A stretch of DNA of 64,000 nt from contig NZ_LGIQ01000009.1 in the NCBI RefSeq assembly GCF_001187725.1, positions 1,368,547 to 1,432,546 on the forward strand, given 5' to 3'. This stretch comes from Brevibacillus reuszeri (lineage in GTDB: Bacteria; Bacillota; Bacilli; Brevibacillales; Brevibacillaceae). Both the position numbers and the translations under genes were made by a program. The notes beneath the pieces are model-generated. The model made no database searches and was not told the origin of the DNA. It was given only the letters and a program-made list of their open reading frames with translations. Shown one piece after another: positions 25,067-33,010 of the stretch (positions are counted from its first letter, which is position 1; the number at the start of each line of letters is the position of its first letter).

Positions 25067-25513
25067 CTACTTCCCTCTCTCCATTACAAATTGCAGCGAA
25101 TGAGCAAACCGTTCATCATCCTCTCTCGTCCTCGCAGCCGGTCCTCGCGTGCGTCCGCCGCCTCGTCGATAACGGGCTTTTTCATTACGTTCCTCTAGAT
25201 GAAATGTGATTCGCTCCGGGTCAAAAATCATTCCATGAGGCGTGAGTGCCATTCCTTTTTTTCCCAGAATCAATGCAGCAAGCCCGATATCCTGGGTGAC
25301 GACGATATCACCAGCCCTCGTTTCGTTGGCCAGCTTCATATCGACGGCTTGTGGACCAGAATCTACCGTAACATGATTGTCCGAGCCTATTTGATGATTG
25401 TAGCTGGCGAATGTCACACACTCCCACCCACGCTCCCTGCATAATGTCTGTGCAATGATGAGTGCTTGACGCGGACAGGCATCCGCATCAATTAGCACGC
25501 GCTTCTTCTTCAT
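25067..25513 (-). CDS. YaiI/YqxD family protein (DUF188, UPF0178)
   Basis: A 148-residue protein with the PIN-like 'VLIDADACPRQALI' start, 'TVDSGPQAVDMKLANE' in the middle and 'GDIVVTQDIGLAALIL' after it, all characteristic of the UPF0178 family. The conserved aspartates suggest a metal-dependent nuclease fold, but no activity is established. The tail is Arg/Gly-rich ('RYRRGGGRTRGPAART'). It is the first gene of a two-gene unit with the PAP2 phosphatase. Confidence 0.9.
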   Translation of the reverse strand: MKKKRVLIDADACPRQALIIAQTLCRERGWECVTFASYNHQIGSDNHVTVDSGPQAVDMKLANETRAGDIVVTQDIGLAALILGKKGMALTPHGMIFDPERITFHLEERNEKARYRRGGGRTRGPAARTREDDERFAHSLQFVMERGK

Positions 25514-25597
25514 TGTTTTCCACCTTTCGCGCGCTTTTTCTCTCCCTGTTGTGCTCCATTTTTGGTATGATGGAGATGGAGAGGAGTGAACTTACCT

Positions 25598-25912
25598 TTG
25601 CGCTATCAGTTTGTACGAGATGAACGACTGGGCATTCGCCTTCCTGCGTTAAATCTGGAGTGGGAAGAATATTCTTCCACAGAAAGAGCGGACATTTTGC
25701 TGGAGTGGGAAGAAATCCGAGCAACGATCCCTGACCAAATCCTACGTGTGGAAACCATCATAATCGCTAAAACCACACAAATGTCAGAAGAGGAGAATTT
25801 TACTCGTTCTTGTGAATTGAACAGTGAAATTCACGAATTGGCCAGCGTCATTAATGATCTTAATATATGGTTCCGAGTCCAGCAAGACCACGAAACGAAA
25901 GTACATCAATGA
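25598..25912 (+). CDS. Conserved hypothetical protein, acidic
   Basis: About 104 residues, starting (TTG) RYQFVRDERLGIRLPALNLE. It is acidic and predicted helical, with no membrane or export signal. I prefer the TTG at 25598 because AGGAGTGA sits 8 nt upstream; an in-frame GTG at 25586 overlaps the site. I do not recognise a family. It lies between the divergent YaiI gene and a terminator shared with the convergent protease gene. Confidence 0.65.
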   Translation: MRYQFVRDERLGIRLPALNLEWEEYSSTERADILLEWEEIRATIPDQILRVETIIIAKTTQMSEEENFTRSCELNSEIHELASVINDLNIWFRVQQDHETKVHQ

Positions 25913-25942
25913 CAAGGTGACCCCACATACGATTTCGTAAGC

Positions 25943-25976
25943 AAAAAAGCCCCTGGATTAGTTTCCCGGGGCTTTC
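25943..25976. terminator. Bidirectional terminator
   Basis: The arms AAAAAAGCCCC and GGGGCTTT lie between the convergent gene at 25598 and the protease gene. The T run is strong on the minus strand. Confidence 0.75.
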
Positions 25977-25998
25977 GTGTCTATTCGCGGCATAACCG

Positions 25999-26922
25999 CT
26001 AAACAGAAGATTTCCGTTTTCGTGATAATTCCAATGCCATTAAGCCTGTAACATGCGGTGCTGCCATCGACGTGCCGTTTAACTGCTTAAACTGATTCCC
26101 CGGCCACGTAGACAAGATTTCTACTCCTGGAGCCTTTGTATTTGCCCCCGCTCCACGAGCGCTGAAGGATGCCAGTTTTCCTTTTTGGTCAATAGCACTG
26201 ACACCAACCACGTTTTTATAGCGGGCTGGATACTCTACCTCTCCTCCATTGTTGCCGGCAGATGCGACCATCACAACACCGTGATTACTTGCCCTATCCA
26301 CCGCTCTCGCCAACGACTCGCTATATTGGGGCATCCCAAAGCTCATATTAACAATGTCCATCCTGTTTTCCACTGACCAGTCGACCGCCCGCAATATCGT
26401 AGATAACGAGGATTTCCCGGATTCACTGAACGCTCGCACATCGTACAACTCTGCTTCTGGGGAAACGCCAACAATCCCCCTGTGATTTAATTCAGCAACG
26501 ATGATCCCCGCCACATGTGTACCGTGCCCATTTTGTCTACCACGTACAAGGTCCACTCCGCCTTTGATCTGATCCCTCAAGTCAAAATGCTCCCGTGAGA
26601 TTCCCGTATCAATGACCCCAATTTTCACGCCTGCTCCACGGCTTTTGCGCCAAAGCTTTTGGGCCCCCACATACTTGACGCCCCACGGCACCTCATCCTC
26701 GCCTTCTGCATGTACACTGATCGTTACATTTTCCTCGATGGTCGCCTGATACTTGCTAAAATGCTTATAATGACGTTCATATACATTCTCATTGACGCAC
26801 ATGCAGGATAAATCATGGAAACAGCGCCAGGGAAGCTTCTCTGCTTTCCCCATAACAGTTGATGTTAATTCGGTTAAAATCTCTTGAAATGGCATATCTT
26901 TGTGAAAGCTGATTATTTTCAA
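25999..26922 (-). CDS. Subtilisin-family serine protease without signal peptide
   Basis: A 307-residue S8 peptidase with a complete catalytic set: Asp105 ('IGVIDTG'), His133 ('NGHGTHVAG'), oxyanion Asn224 ('SAGNN') and Ser285 ('NGTSMAAPH'). The first 75 residues form a short pro-like segment with three Cys (34, 40, 42) and no signal peptide, so it is likely cytoplasmic or forespore, as in intracellular or spore-associated subtilisins. Start TTG at 26922 with AGGAGG 8 nt upstream; the long N-terminal extension of the frame is antisense to the next gene. It is divergent from a SpoVIF-like gene. Confidence 0.9.
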   Translation of the reverse strand: MKIISFHKDMPFQEILTELTSTVMGKAEKLPWRCFHDLSCMCVNENVYERHYKHFSKYQATIEENVTISVHAEGEDEVPWGVKYVGAQKLWRKSRGAGVKIGVIDTGISREHFDLRDQIKGGVDLVRGRQNGHGTHVAGIIVAELNHRGIVGVSPEAELYDVRAFSESGKSSLSTILRAVDWSVENRMDIVNMSFGMPQYSESLARAVDRASNHGVVMVASAGNNGGEVEYPARYKNVVGVSAIDQKGKLASFSARGAGANTKAPGVEILSTWPGNQFKQLNGTSMAAPHVTGLMALELSRKRKSSV

Positions 26923-27109
26923 TTCACTAGCCTCCTGTCTTGCAATGCTCTGCCTCATCCTATGTTCGTTGCCCCTTGGTGGGTTTGGGCAAACACACAC
27001 GCTCCCCAAAATAGGCGTATTACCGTCGCCATCTGTCCAAGCGAATAACGCCACAATCCCATATAACTGCTTAGGGCAGGCGTATTTCACAGGATGGGAG
27101 CGATCGACC

Positions 27110-27361
27110 ATGGCAAAGAAGAAAAAGAGCAAAGGCAAAGGCAAGACAAGTGCGCTGTTGAAAAAGATCAATAAGAAAAGCAAAAAGAAATGGAGCATGA
27201 ATGATATTAAATCACTGGCAAAAGGATATTCGAAAAAGGATTTGAAGGATGATAAAAAACTGAAAGACCTGATTAAAAAAGTGAGCAAGGCTGTCGGAAT
27301 CAAATTATCCGACAAGCAAATCTCCAGTGTCAAAAAGCAAGTACACGAGAAGCTGGGGTAA
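27110..27361 (+). CDS. Lysine-rich small protein, SpoVIF-like
   Basis: An 83-residue, extremely basic protein: 30 of 83 residues are Lys. The first 28 residues are a Lys/Ser/Gly tail. The rest ('DIKSLAKGYSKKDLKDDKKL' followed by 'IKKVSKAVGIKLS') resembles the C-terminal helical part of stage VI sporulation protein F (YjcC), where a similar 'L-DE--LR-LI--V' pattern occurs. SpoVIF acts in spore coat assembly. The similarity is moderate and the basic tail is not usual, so the name is tentative. The ATG at 27110 has a GGGAG site; a strong terminator follows. DNA or RNA binding is an alternative. Confidence 0.55.
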   Translation: MAKKKKSKGKGKTSALLKKINKKSKKKWSMNDIKSLAKGYSKKDLKDDKKLKDLIKKVSKAVGIKLSDKQISSVKKQVHEKLG

Positions 27362-27369
27362 GAAAATAC

Positions 27370-27397
27370 AAAAGGGAGAGCATCTGCTCTCCCTTTT
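27370..27397 (+). terminator. Terminator of the SpoVIF-like gene
   Basis: A perfect AAAAGGGAGAGCA / TGCTCTCCCTTTT stem of 13 bp with a 2-nt loop in the minimal pairing. A and T runs make it bidirectional, so it also stops the convergent 31-codon gene. Confidence 0.85.
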
Positions 27398-27430
27398 GCT
27401 ATTGCTAAACCAAGAACGAACGATATTTGT

Positions 27431-27526
27431 TTAATCGCAAGAGCATGCAACAATCGTCAATAAAACGAATAACACCAGTACCAAAGAAAAATCGTCAAAT
27501 CCAAATCCGTTAAACATGCTACTCAT
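27431..27526 (-). CDS. YjcZ-like sporulation membrane peptide, 31 aa
   Basis: A 31-codon ORF (MSSMFNGFGFDDFSLVLVLF ...) with a short Gly/Phe head, one hydrophobic helix and a Cys-containing end 'VACSCD'. This matches the YjcZ/YuzG-type sporulation peptides that are multicopy in spore formers and often lie next to coat genes. A GGAGGGAAAG site precedes the ATG and a bidirectional terminator follows. Its close relative in the window is at 55159-55266. The function is unknown; a spore-membrane or coat role is inferred from the family. Confidence 0.75.
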   Translation of the reverse strand: MSSMFNGFGFDDFSLVLVLFVLLTIVACSCD

Positions 27527-27649
27527 TCGCTTTCCCTCCTTTGTCAGCAACTAGTCATACTGTATGTGCGAATAGCCATTCATGATTGGACCATCGCCCA
27601 TCAAGCACCTAGATTGGGATATTTACTACTTGCTGACCGAAGAAAAGTC

Positions 27650-28306
27650 TTATCCTGCCTGCCTTTCTACGGGTTCGATCAAATCATATTGTTTTTTCAT
27701 GACCATTTGCCAAAAAGGAATCGTTCTTTGAATCAATGGGCCGGTCAAAATCGCAATCAGGACCGTTCCAATCGAAACAGGACCGCCAAGTGCAGCCCCG
27801 GCAAGCAAGACGGTAATTTCAATGATCAAACGCACTTTTTGGATGCTCCAGCCTAAACGCTCGTTCATCGCAAGCATAAAGCTGTCTCGCGGTCCAGCGC
27901 CAAGCCTCGGTGACAAATACATTCCGATCCCGATGGTCATCACCACCACACCGATTAAAAACATAATCAGACGCGTCCAGATCGACCCGGGCTCCGGGAC
28001 CAGGTTCCACCAAAGAATCAAATCAAGAAAACTGCCGAAACAGATCATGTTTAAAAACATACCAAACGTCGGTTTGATTTTTGCAACGACATATGAAGAT
28101 AAAATAACGATAACTCCCACGATTTGCGACCAAATCCCGATCGTCAGTCCAAACGTTTTTTGCAGACCAATGTGGAACGTATCCCACGGCGCTACACCCA
28201 GATTTGCTTTGATGGCGAGAACACAGCCAAAGGCACCAATGAACAGCCCCAAAATAAACATGAAGTAGCGAACCACGAGTGATCTGCGAATCCGAATACC
28301 GGACAC
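27650..28306 (-). CDS. yczE: YczE/YitT-like integral membrane protein
   Basis: A 218-residue protein with five helices matching the YczE/YyaS family: 'GLFIGAFGCVLAIKANLGVA' then 'PWDTFHIGLQKTFGLTIGIW' near the N-terminus and 'GLGMYLSPRLGAGPRDSFML'-like segment in the middle. The family is needed for some nonribosomal peptide and polyketide export in B. subtilis (yczE is linked to bacillomycin and sfp) but the mechanism is unknown. Start GTG with an AAAGGTGA site. The neighbours show no biosynthetic cluster, so the role here is open. Confidence 0.85.
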   Translation of the reverse strand: MSGIRIRRSLVVRYFMFILGLFIGAFGCVLAIKANLGVAPWDTFHIGLQKTFGLTIGIWSQIVGVIVILSSYVVAKIKPTFGMFLNMICFGSFLDLILWWNLVPEPGSIWTRLIMFLIGVVVMTIGIGMYLSPRLGAGPRDSFMLAMNERLGWSIQKVRLIIEITVLLAGAALGGPVSIGTVLIAILTGPLIQRTIPFWQMVMKKQYDLIEPVERQAG

Positions 28307-28353
28307 TGCCTTTCACCTTTCCTCTCCCGTAATGCTCTCTTTGTATCAACCGT

Positions 28354-28578
28354 TTACTTCCACCCAGCTACTACTTCGAAAAAAATGCCGTCCTTTCGGT
28401 AATAGGCCTCAGGCTTGGGACGACTCAAATAGCTTGCTGCTTCTTGTAAGTGATCACCCGCCAAAATGACCTGGCGTTGTTTATTATCATCGTCCCGGTA
28501 TTCAATTACCAAGCTAACTTCTTCATTTTCACAGTGTGTAACCAGCTCTTCTGGCGTCGAAAAGGTAACCCGTTTCAT
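28354..28578 (-). CDS. Small conserved protein of unknown function
   Basis: A 74-residue soluble protein (MKRVTFSTPEELVTHCENEE...) with a mixed beta pattern and 'YYRKDGIFFEVVAGWK' at the end. The ATG at 28578 has an AGAGGGGA site; the longer frame start is less likely. I do not recognise a family. It lies 47 nt upstream of yczE and 43 nt after rnz, all on the minus strand, so a loose operon rnz - this gene - yczE is possible. Confidence 0.65.
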   Translation of the reverse strand: MKRVTFSTPEELVTHCENEEVSLVIEYRDDDNKQRQVILAGDHLQEAASYLSRPKPEAYYRKDGIFFEVVAGWK

Positions 28579-28621
28579 ATTTCCCCTCTTTCCTTGGTGA
28601 TGATCATTCATTATAACAGGC

Positions 28622-29581
28622 TTACCCTATTCCTCCCACCGATTTTCGCACACGCTTAACGGGTACGTCACCCAAATCCTCTGCGAGCAGCGTACAAGGG
28701 AATATTTTTTGCGCCTCAGCGAGCAGATCCTCCATCGTGAAATCTCCTTCCTCATCTTCATAGCGAGGGCTAAAGTGAGTGAGGCAAAGCTGGTTGATTC
28801 CTGCCTTTTTCGCGAGCTCTGCTGCTTCCTTTGCTGTGGAATGGCCGCTGCGCACTGCCAATTCCTTGTCTTTATCCGCATATGTCGCTTCATGCACCAA
28901 TAAATCGGCATTTCCTGCCAGCTCCAATACAGACTGACATGGCATGGTGTCCCCACTAAAAACGATTTTCCGTCCTGGCTGGGACTCTCCTACAAAATCC
29001 TTTCCATCCAGCACAAGCCCATCTTCAAGCGTGACCTGCTCGCCTCTCTTGAGGGCTCCGTACAACGGTCCAGACGGTACACCTGCCGCTTTAGCCAAAT
29101 CCACACGGAATGCACCTGGCTTTTCTTTTTCTTCGACGGCGTACGCATAGGAAGCTACACGATGATTGGCTAGTCGGCATGTCACAATCACATCCTCATC
29201 CTCATAGACAACGCCTTCACTGACAATATGCAGCTGCAGCGGGTATTGCAGGTGAACCGGGCTCGTATCCATCACGGCCCGAAAATAACGGTCCAATCCC
29301 GGTGGGCCATATAGCTCCAGGGTGGAGGCTTCCCCATTGCGAAGCGATCTGCTCGCCAATAGTCCGATCAATCCATAGAGATGATCACCGTGCAGATGCG
29401 TGATGAAAATTTTCTCCAGCTGGCTAATTTTCATCGGTGCACGGAGCAATTGATGCTGGGTGCCTTCTCCACAATCAAAAAGCCACCATTTTCCTGCCTG
29501 CAAAAAACGAAGCCCGATTCCGCTTACATTGCGCCGCGTCGTAGGTGCTCCTGATCCAGTTCCTAAAAATGTTACGATCAC
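28622..29581 (-). CDS. rnz: Ribonuclease Z
   Basis: A 319-residue metallo-beta-lactamase-fold endonuclease that removes the 3' trailer of tRNA precursors lacking encoded CCA. The N-terminal 'TFLGTGSGAPTTRRNVSG' and zinc motif HLHGDH at residues 62-67 are typical; 'FSGDTMPCQ' and 'TEATY'-like 'VHEATYADK' and 'LTHFSPRY' carry the remaining ligands. I used the GTG at 29581, downstream of AAGGAG, so that the protein begins MIVTFLGTG like other RNase Z. The upstream frame to 29647 is probably not translated. Confidence 0.93.
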   Translation of the reverse strand: MIVTFLGTGSGAPTTRRNVSGIGLRFLQAGKWWLFDCGEGTQHQLLRAPMKISQLEKIFITHLHGDHLYGLIGLLASRSLRNGEASTLELYGPPGLDRYFRAVMDTSPVHLQYPLQLHIVSEGVVYEDEDVIVTCRLANHRVASYAYAVEEKEKPGAFRVDLAKAAGVPSGPLYGALKRGEQVTLEDGLVLDGKDFVGESQPGRKIVFSGDTMPCQSVLELAGNADLLVHEATYADKDKELAVRSGHSTAKEAAELAKKAGINQLCLTHFSPRYEDEEGDFTMEDLLAEAQKIFPCTLLAEDLGDVPVKRVRKSVGGIG

Positions 29582-29713
29582 GAAACATACATCTCCTTCA
29601 TTACGACCTCCTGCAACAGTCGGGTGCCTGTTCATCACTCTAGGCATTCACCCTTTTTTGTCTGGGCGCATAGCTTACAACAGACACCAGTCATGGAGGA
29701 GGGAAATAAAAAT

Positions 29714-30706
29714 ATGAAACGACTTCTTTCGCTGGGGCTAGCCACCGGCCTAGCTGTGATGGCGATCCTGACCGGATGCTCCAGCACACCTGAAAAAATC
29801 AGAATAGGCGAAGTGACTCGCTCGCTTTTTTACGCCCCACAATATGTGGCACTTGAAAAAGGCTTTTTCAAGGAAGAGGGGATTGATGTTGAGCTCTCTA
29901 CAATCCCAGGTGGCGACAAGGTCATGTCTGCCCTTTTATCCGGAGGGATTGAGGTAGCCTTGGTCGGTTCGGAAACAAGTATTTATGTATCCCAGCAAGG
30001 TGCAGCAGACCCCGTCATTAACTTCGCGCAGTTGACACAAACAGATGGCACCTTTCTTGTCGCACGGAAAAAAATAGATAATTTCTCGTTCGATCAAGTG
30101 AAGGGCAGTGTTTTCCTCGGTCAGCGAAAAGGCGGCATGCCACAAATGGTCGGAGAGTACGTGCTGAAAAAGCATAATATCAATCCACAAAGCGACCTTA
30201 CCCTCATTCAAAATATCGAATTCAAAAATATTGCAGCTTCTTTCGCCTCCGGAACCGGCGAATACGTCCAATTGTTCGAGCCTGAGGCTTCGCGCTTTGA
30301 ACAGGAAGGAATCGGCCACGTCGTCGCTTCGTTTGGAAAAGAAAGCGGTACGGTGCCCTACACGGTGTACATGACGAAGCAAAGCTATTTGGACAGCAAT
30401 TCCGCCGCTATCCAAAAGTTTACCAATGCCGTCTACAAAGGGCAACAGTGGGTTGCCAGCCACTCGGCAAAGGAAACAGCTGAGGTCATCAGCAAATACT
30501 TTGATCAAATCAAGCCCGAAATTTTGGAGAGTGCCGTAAAACGTTACCTGGAACAAGGTTCCTATTCTACTGATCCGATTTTGGACGAAACGGAATGGAA
30601 CCAATTGCAAGACATCATGGATAAAGCAGGAGAGCTCAAGCAGCGCGCAGATTATACCAAGCTGGTCAATACCACCTTCGCCAAAACAGCCAAGGAAGGG
30701 AAATAA
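29714..30706 (+). CDS. ABC transporter substrate-binding lipoprotein (SsuA/ThiY type)
   Basis: A 330-residue lipoprotein with a lipobox ending 'LTGCSS', giving lipid attachment at about Cys22. The mature part is an NMT1/THI5-like periplasmic-binding fold with 'IRIGEVTRSLFYAPQYVALE' at the start. It binds a small sulfonate, taurine, nitrate or thiamine-precursor-like ligand; which one is not readable. It begins an operon with the ATPase (4 nt gap) and permease (overlap). No TPP or S-box leader precedes it, which argues mildly against a thiamine role. Ribosome site GGAGGAGGG. Confidence 0.9.
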   Translation: MKRLLSLGLATGLAVMAILTGCSSTPEKIRIGEVTRSLFYAPQYVALEKGFFKEEGIDVELSTIPGGDKVMSALLSGGIEVALVGSETSIYVSQQGAADPVINFAQLTQTDGTFLVARKKIDNFSFDQVKGSVFLGQRKGGMPQMVGEYVLKKHNINPQSDLTLIQNIEFKNIAASFASGTGEYVQLFEPEASRFEQEGIGHVVASFGKESGTVPYTVYMTKQSYLDSNSAAIQKFTNAVYKGQQWVASHSAKETAEVISKYFDQIKPEILESAVKRYLEQGSYSTDPILDETEWNQLQDIMDKAGELKQRADYTKLVNTTFAKTAKEGK

Positions 30707-30709
30707 ACT

Positions 30710-31513
30710 ATGAACCAGTTTCCTTCTACGCCGGCCAAGATCGAGCTCGGCCACGTGACCCATCTCTACTTATCCACGACCAGGGCATTCATGGCGGTCA
30801 AAGACATTAACCTGCGCGTGGAGGAAGGCGAATTCATCTGTTTGGTTGGTCCCAGTGGTTGCGGAAAAACGACACTCCTCTCCCTGATTGCTGGCCTTGA
30901 GAAGCCCACAGCTGGCAAAGTCATGATTGATGGCCATGTTGTCTCAGGTACGTCCCGCCAGGTCGGTTACATGCTGCAGCAAGACTATTTGTTCAACTGG
31001 CGTACAATCGAGGACAACGTCTTCCTCGGTTTAGATATACAAGGTATCCGGAGCAAAGAAACAGAAGACTACGCCCTGCATCTGCTTGATGAAATGGAGC
31101 TGGCAGACGTGCGCAAGTCCTCTCCGATGCAGCTTTCAGGAGGCATGCGGCAACGGGTTGCTCTCGTTCGAACCCTCGCCTGTCAGCCGGATGTACTCCT
31201 CCTGGATGAACCTTTCTCCGCTTTGGATTACCAGACAAAGCTAAAGCTCGAGGACTTGATTTTCTCTACCTTGCGCCGTCATAAGAAAACCGCTGTTTTG
31301 GTCACTCATGACCTCTCTGAATCGATAGCGATGGGTGATCGTATCTACATTCTTTCTCGGAACCCGGGTCGGATCAACAACGAAATCATTGTTCCCCCCT
31401 CGATTCGAGATACCCTTCCATTTGACGCACGGAATCAAGAAGGCTTCCAAGACCTGTTCCATCGCGTGTGGAAAGAGATGGAGGTAGTATCTGATGCAGC
31501 CAAAGGAACTTGA
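30710..31513 (+). CDS. ABC transporter ATP-binding protein (SsuB/ThiZ type)
   Basis: A 267-residue ATPase. Walker A is 'VGPSGCGKTT' at about residue 44, the Q-loop follows ('MLQQDYLF'), and the signature 'LSGGMRQR' and Walker B 'LLLDEPFSALD' come next. The sequence is of the nitrate/sulfonate/taurine importer type. It is translated from an ATG 4 nt after the binding-protein stop and overlaps the permease by 20 nt, so the three form one transporter operon. Confidence 0.94.
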   Translation: MNQFPSTPAKIELGHVTHLYLSTTRAFMAVKDINLRVEEGEFICLVGPSGCGKTTLLSLIAGLEKPTAGKVMIDGHVVSGTSRQVGYMLQQDYLFNWRTIEDNVFLGLDIQGIRSKETEDYALHLLDEMELADVRKSSPMQLSGGMRQRVALVRTLACQPDVLLLDEPFSALDYQTKLKLEDLIFSTLRRHKKTAVLVTHDLSESIAMGDRIYILSRNPGRINNEIIVPPSIRDTLPFDARNQEGFQDLFHRVWKEMEVVSDAAKGT

Positions 31514-32300
31514 ATCGGTCCATCGACGTTATGTAAAAGAGGTACACAAAACACGCATGTGGGTACTTACGACACAGGGCATTTTGTTCCTCTTGTTTCT
31601 TGGACTCTGGGAGCTTTTAGCTCGTACGAATACGATCAACATCCTTATTTTCAGCTACCCCTCAAAAATTTGGGCTCAATTCTGGGCGCAGTTACTCGAT
31701 GGCAGTCTTCTCCCCCATATTGGTATGACCGTTTGGGAGACAATCATCGGCTTTTTGCTCGGAACGATTCTCGGTACCGTTCTCGCAGCGATTATCTGGT
31801 GGTCCCCTTTTCTATCGCGCGTACTCGAGCCTTATTTAGTCATCGCCAACAGTATGCCTAAGGTGGCACTCGGGCCGGTGTTCATCGTCAGCTTTGGACC
31901 CGGACTCTTTTCCGTCATTGCCATGGGCTGTGCCATATCGGTCATCATCACCACGATCAACATCTACAGCAGCTTTAAAGAAGTCAATCAAAATTATGTA
32001 AAGGTCGTTCAAACACTGGGCGGCAACAAGCGGCAAATCTTTACCTTGGTGATTCTGCCGGCTACGATTCCCACGATTCTTGCCACCTTGAAGGTAAATG
32101 TCGGTCTCTCCTGGGTTGGTGTTATTGTCGGAGAATTTCTCGTTTCGGAGCAAGGTCTCGGATACTTGATCATTTACGGATTCCAGGTCTTTAATTTTAC
32201 CCTGGTCATGATGAGCCTCGCTATCATCGCAGTCGTTGCGACCCTGATGTACCAAGGTGTCGCTTTCTTGGAACGGCGGCTCACCAGCCAGTTTAAATAA
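31494..32300 (+). CDS. ABC transporter permease (SsuC/ThiX type)
   Basis: A 268-residue permease of six helices. It has the cytoplasmic EAA-like loop 'VVQTLGGNKRQIFTLVILPA' that docks with the ATPase, and 'NSMPKVALGPVFIVSFGPG' before it. The start overlaps the ATPase gene by 20 nt with a GGAGGTAG site within it. It completes an importer for a small organic solute. Confidence 0.93.
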   Translation: MQPKELESVHRRYVKEVHKTRMWVLTTQGILFLLFLGLWELLARTNTINILIFSYPSKIWAQFWAQLLDGSLLPHIGMTVWETIIGFLLGTILGTVLAAIIWWSPFLSRVLEPYLVIANSMPKVALGPVFIVSFGPGLFSVIAMGCAISVIITTINIYSSFKEVNQNYVKVVQTLGGNKRQIFTLVILPATIPTILATLKVNVGLSWVGVIVGEFLVSEQGLGYLIIYGFQVFNFTLVMMSLAIIAVVATLMYQGVAFLERRLTSQFK

Positions 32301-32310
32301 ATGGTTTGAC

Positions 32311-32353
32311 CAAACGGTACTGGATCGCTACCCGGGGCGTCTCGTACCGTTTG
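32311..32353 (+). terminator. Probable terminator after the ABC operon
   Basis: CAAACGGTAC / GTACCGTTTG, a perfect 10-bp stem with a 23-nt loop rich in GC. There is no T run, so it may act as an mRNA-stabilising stem or weak terminator. Confidence 0.45.
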
Positions 32354-32430
32354 CTTATGCCAAAATTCGAAAAAGCAGGAGGACAAGCCTATGCTATACT
32401 ACAAAAAAAGGAAAGGGGTGAAACGTTTCA

Positions 32431-32928
32431 ATGAACACGCCTACAACTGCTGCCATACCGATTACATATGAGCTGATGACGATGTGCATGATCCGCGACC
32501 ATGATCAGGTTCTTCTCATAAATCGCCCCGACTCCAAAGGCTTCCCGGGATTTATCGCCCCTGGCGGGAAAGTAGAGTATCCCGAAAGTTTGACAGAAGC
32601 GACAATCCGCGAGGTCTACGAAGAAACGGGTCTTACGGTAAGCGAGCTCGTCTTTAAAGGAATTGACGAATTCATGGTTCCACAGACAGGCCTGCGCTAT
32701 ATGGTATTTAACTATCTGGCTACCCGTTTTGAAGGAGAACTTTTGACAGATCCTCCAGAAGGCGAGCTGCATTGGGTCTCGCTCGATAAGATTGAAGAGG
32801 TTCCCATGCAGCCTTGGTTCCGCCGCAGGTTCCCGTTCTTCTTCGAGCTAGGCACTTTTGAAATCTCTATCGTTTGGGATGAGGAAAGACAGGAGACGAT
32901 ATCCGAAAAAATCAAGCAGCTGGGATAG
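32431..32928 (+). CDS. Nudix hydrolase
   Basis: A 165-residue Nudix protein with the box 'GGKVEYPESLTEATIREVYE' followed by ETGL, matching Gx5Ex7REUXEExGU. Such enzymes hydrolyse nucleoside diphosphates linked to another group; this one resembles 8-oxo-dGTP diphosphatases (MutT/YtkD type) but the substrate is not set by sequence. The ATG has an AAAGGGGTGA site 9 nt upstream. A terminator follows it, shared with the convergent TPR gene. Confidence 0.92.
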   Translation: MNTPTTAAIPITYELMTMCMIRDHDQVLLINRPDSKGFPGFIAPGGKVEYPESLTEATIREVYEETGLTVSELVFKGIDEFMVPQTGLRYMVFNYLATRFEGELLTDPPEGELHWVSLDKIEEVPMQPWFRRRFPFFFELGTFEISIVWDEERQETISEKIKQLG

Positions 32929-32964
32929 ACAGACGACTCAGGGTGCTACTATCTCACTGAAAGG

Positions 32965-32999
32965 AAAAACGCCCGACTCATATGTCCGGGCGTATTTTT
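32965..32999. terminator. Bidirectional terminator
   Basis: AAAAACGCCCG / CGGGCGTATTTTT with an 11-nt loop, between the convergent Nudix and TPR genes. Confidence 0.85.
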
Positions 33000-33010
33000 G
33001 CTTGGTATCG

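Noticed and set aside
26923..27453. Upstream extension of the subtilisin frame by 177 codons
   Set aside because: It is antisense to the lysine-rich gene and Phe/Leu-rich as expected of a shadow; a TTG with AGGAGG at 26922 is a better start.
29936..30763. 275-codon minus-strand frame opposite the ABC binding protein
   Set aside because: Antisense shadow; the lipoprotein on the plus strand has lipobox, ribosome site and operon partners.
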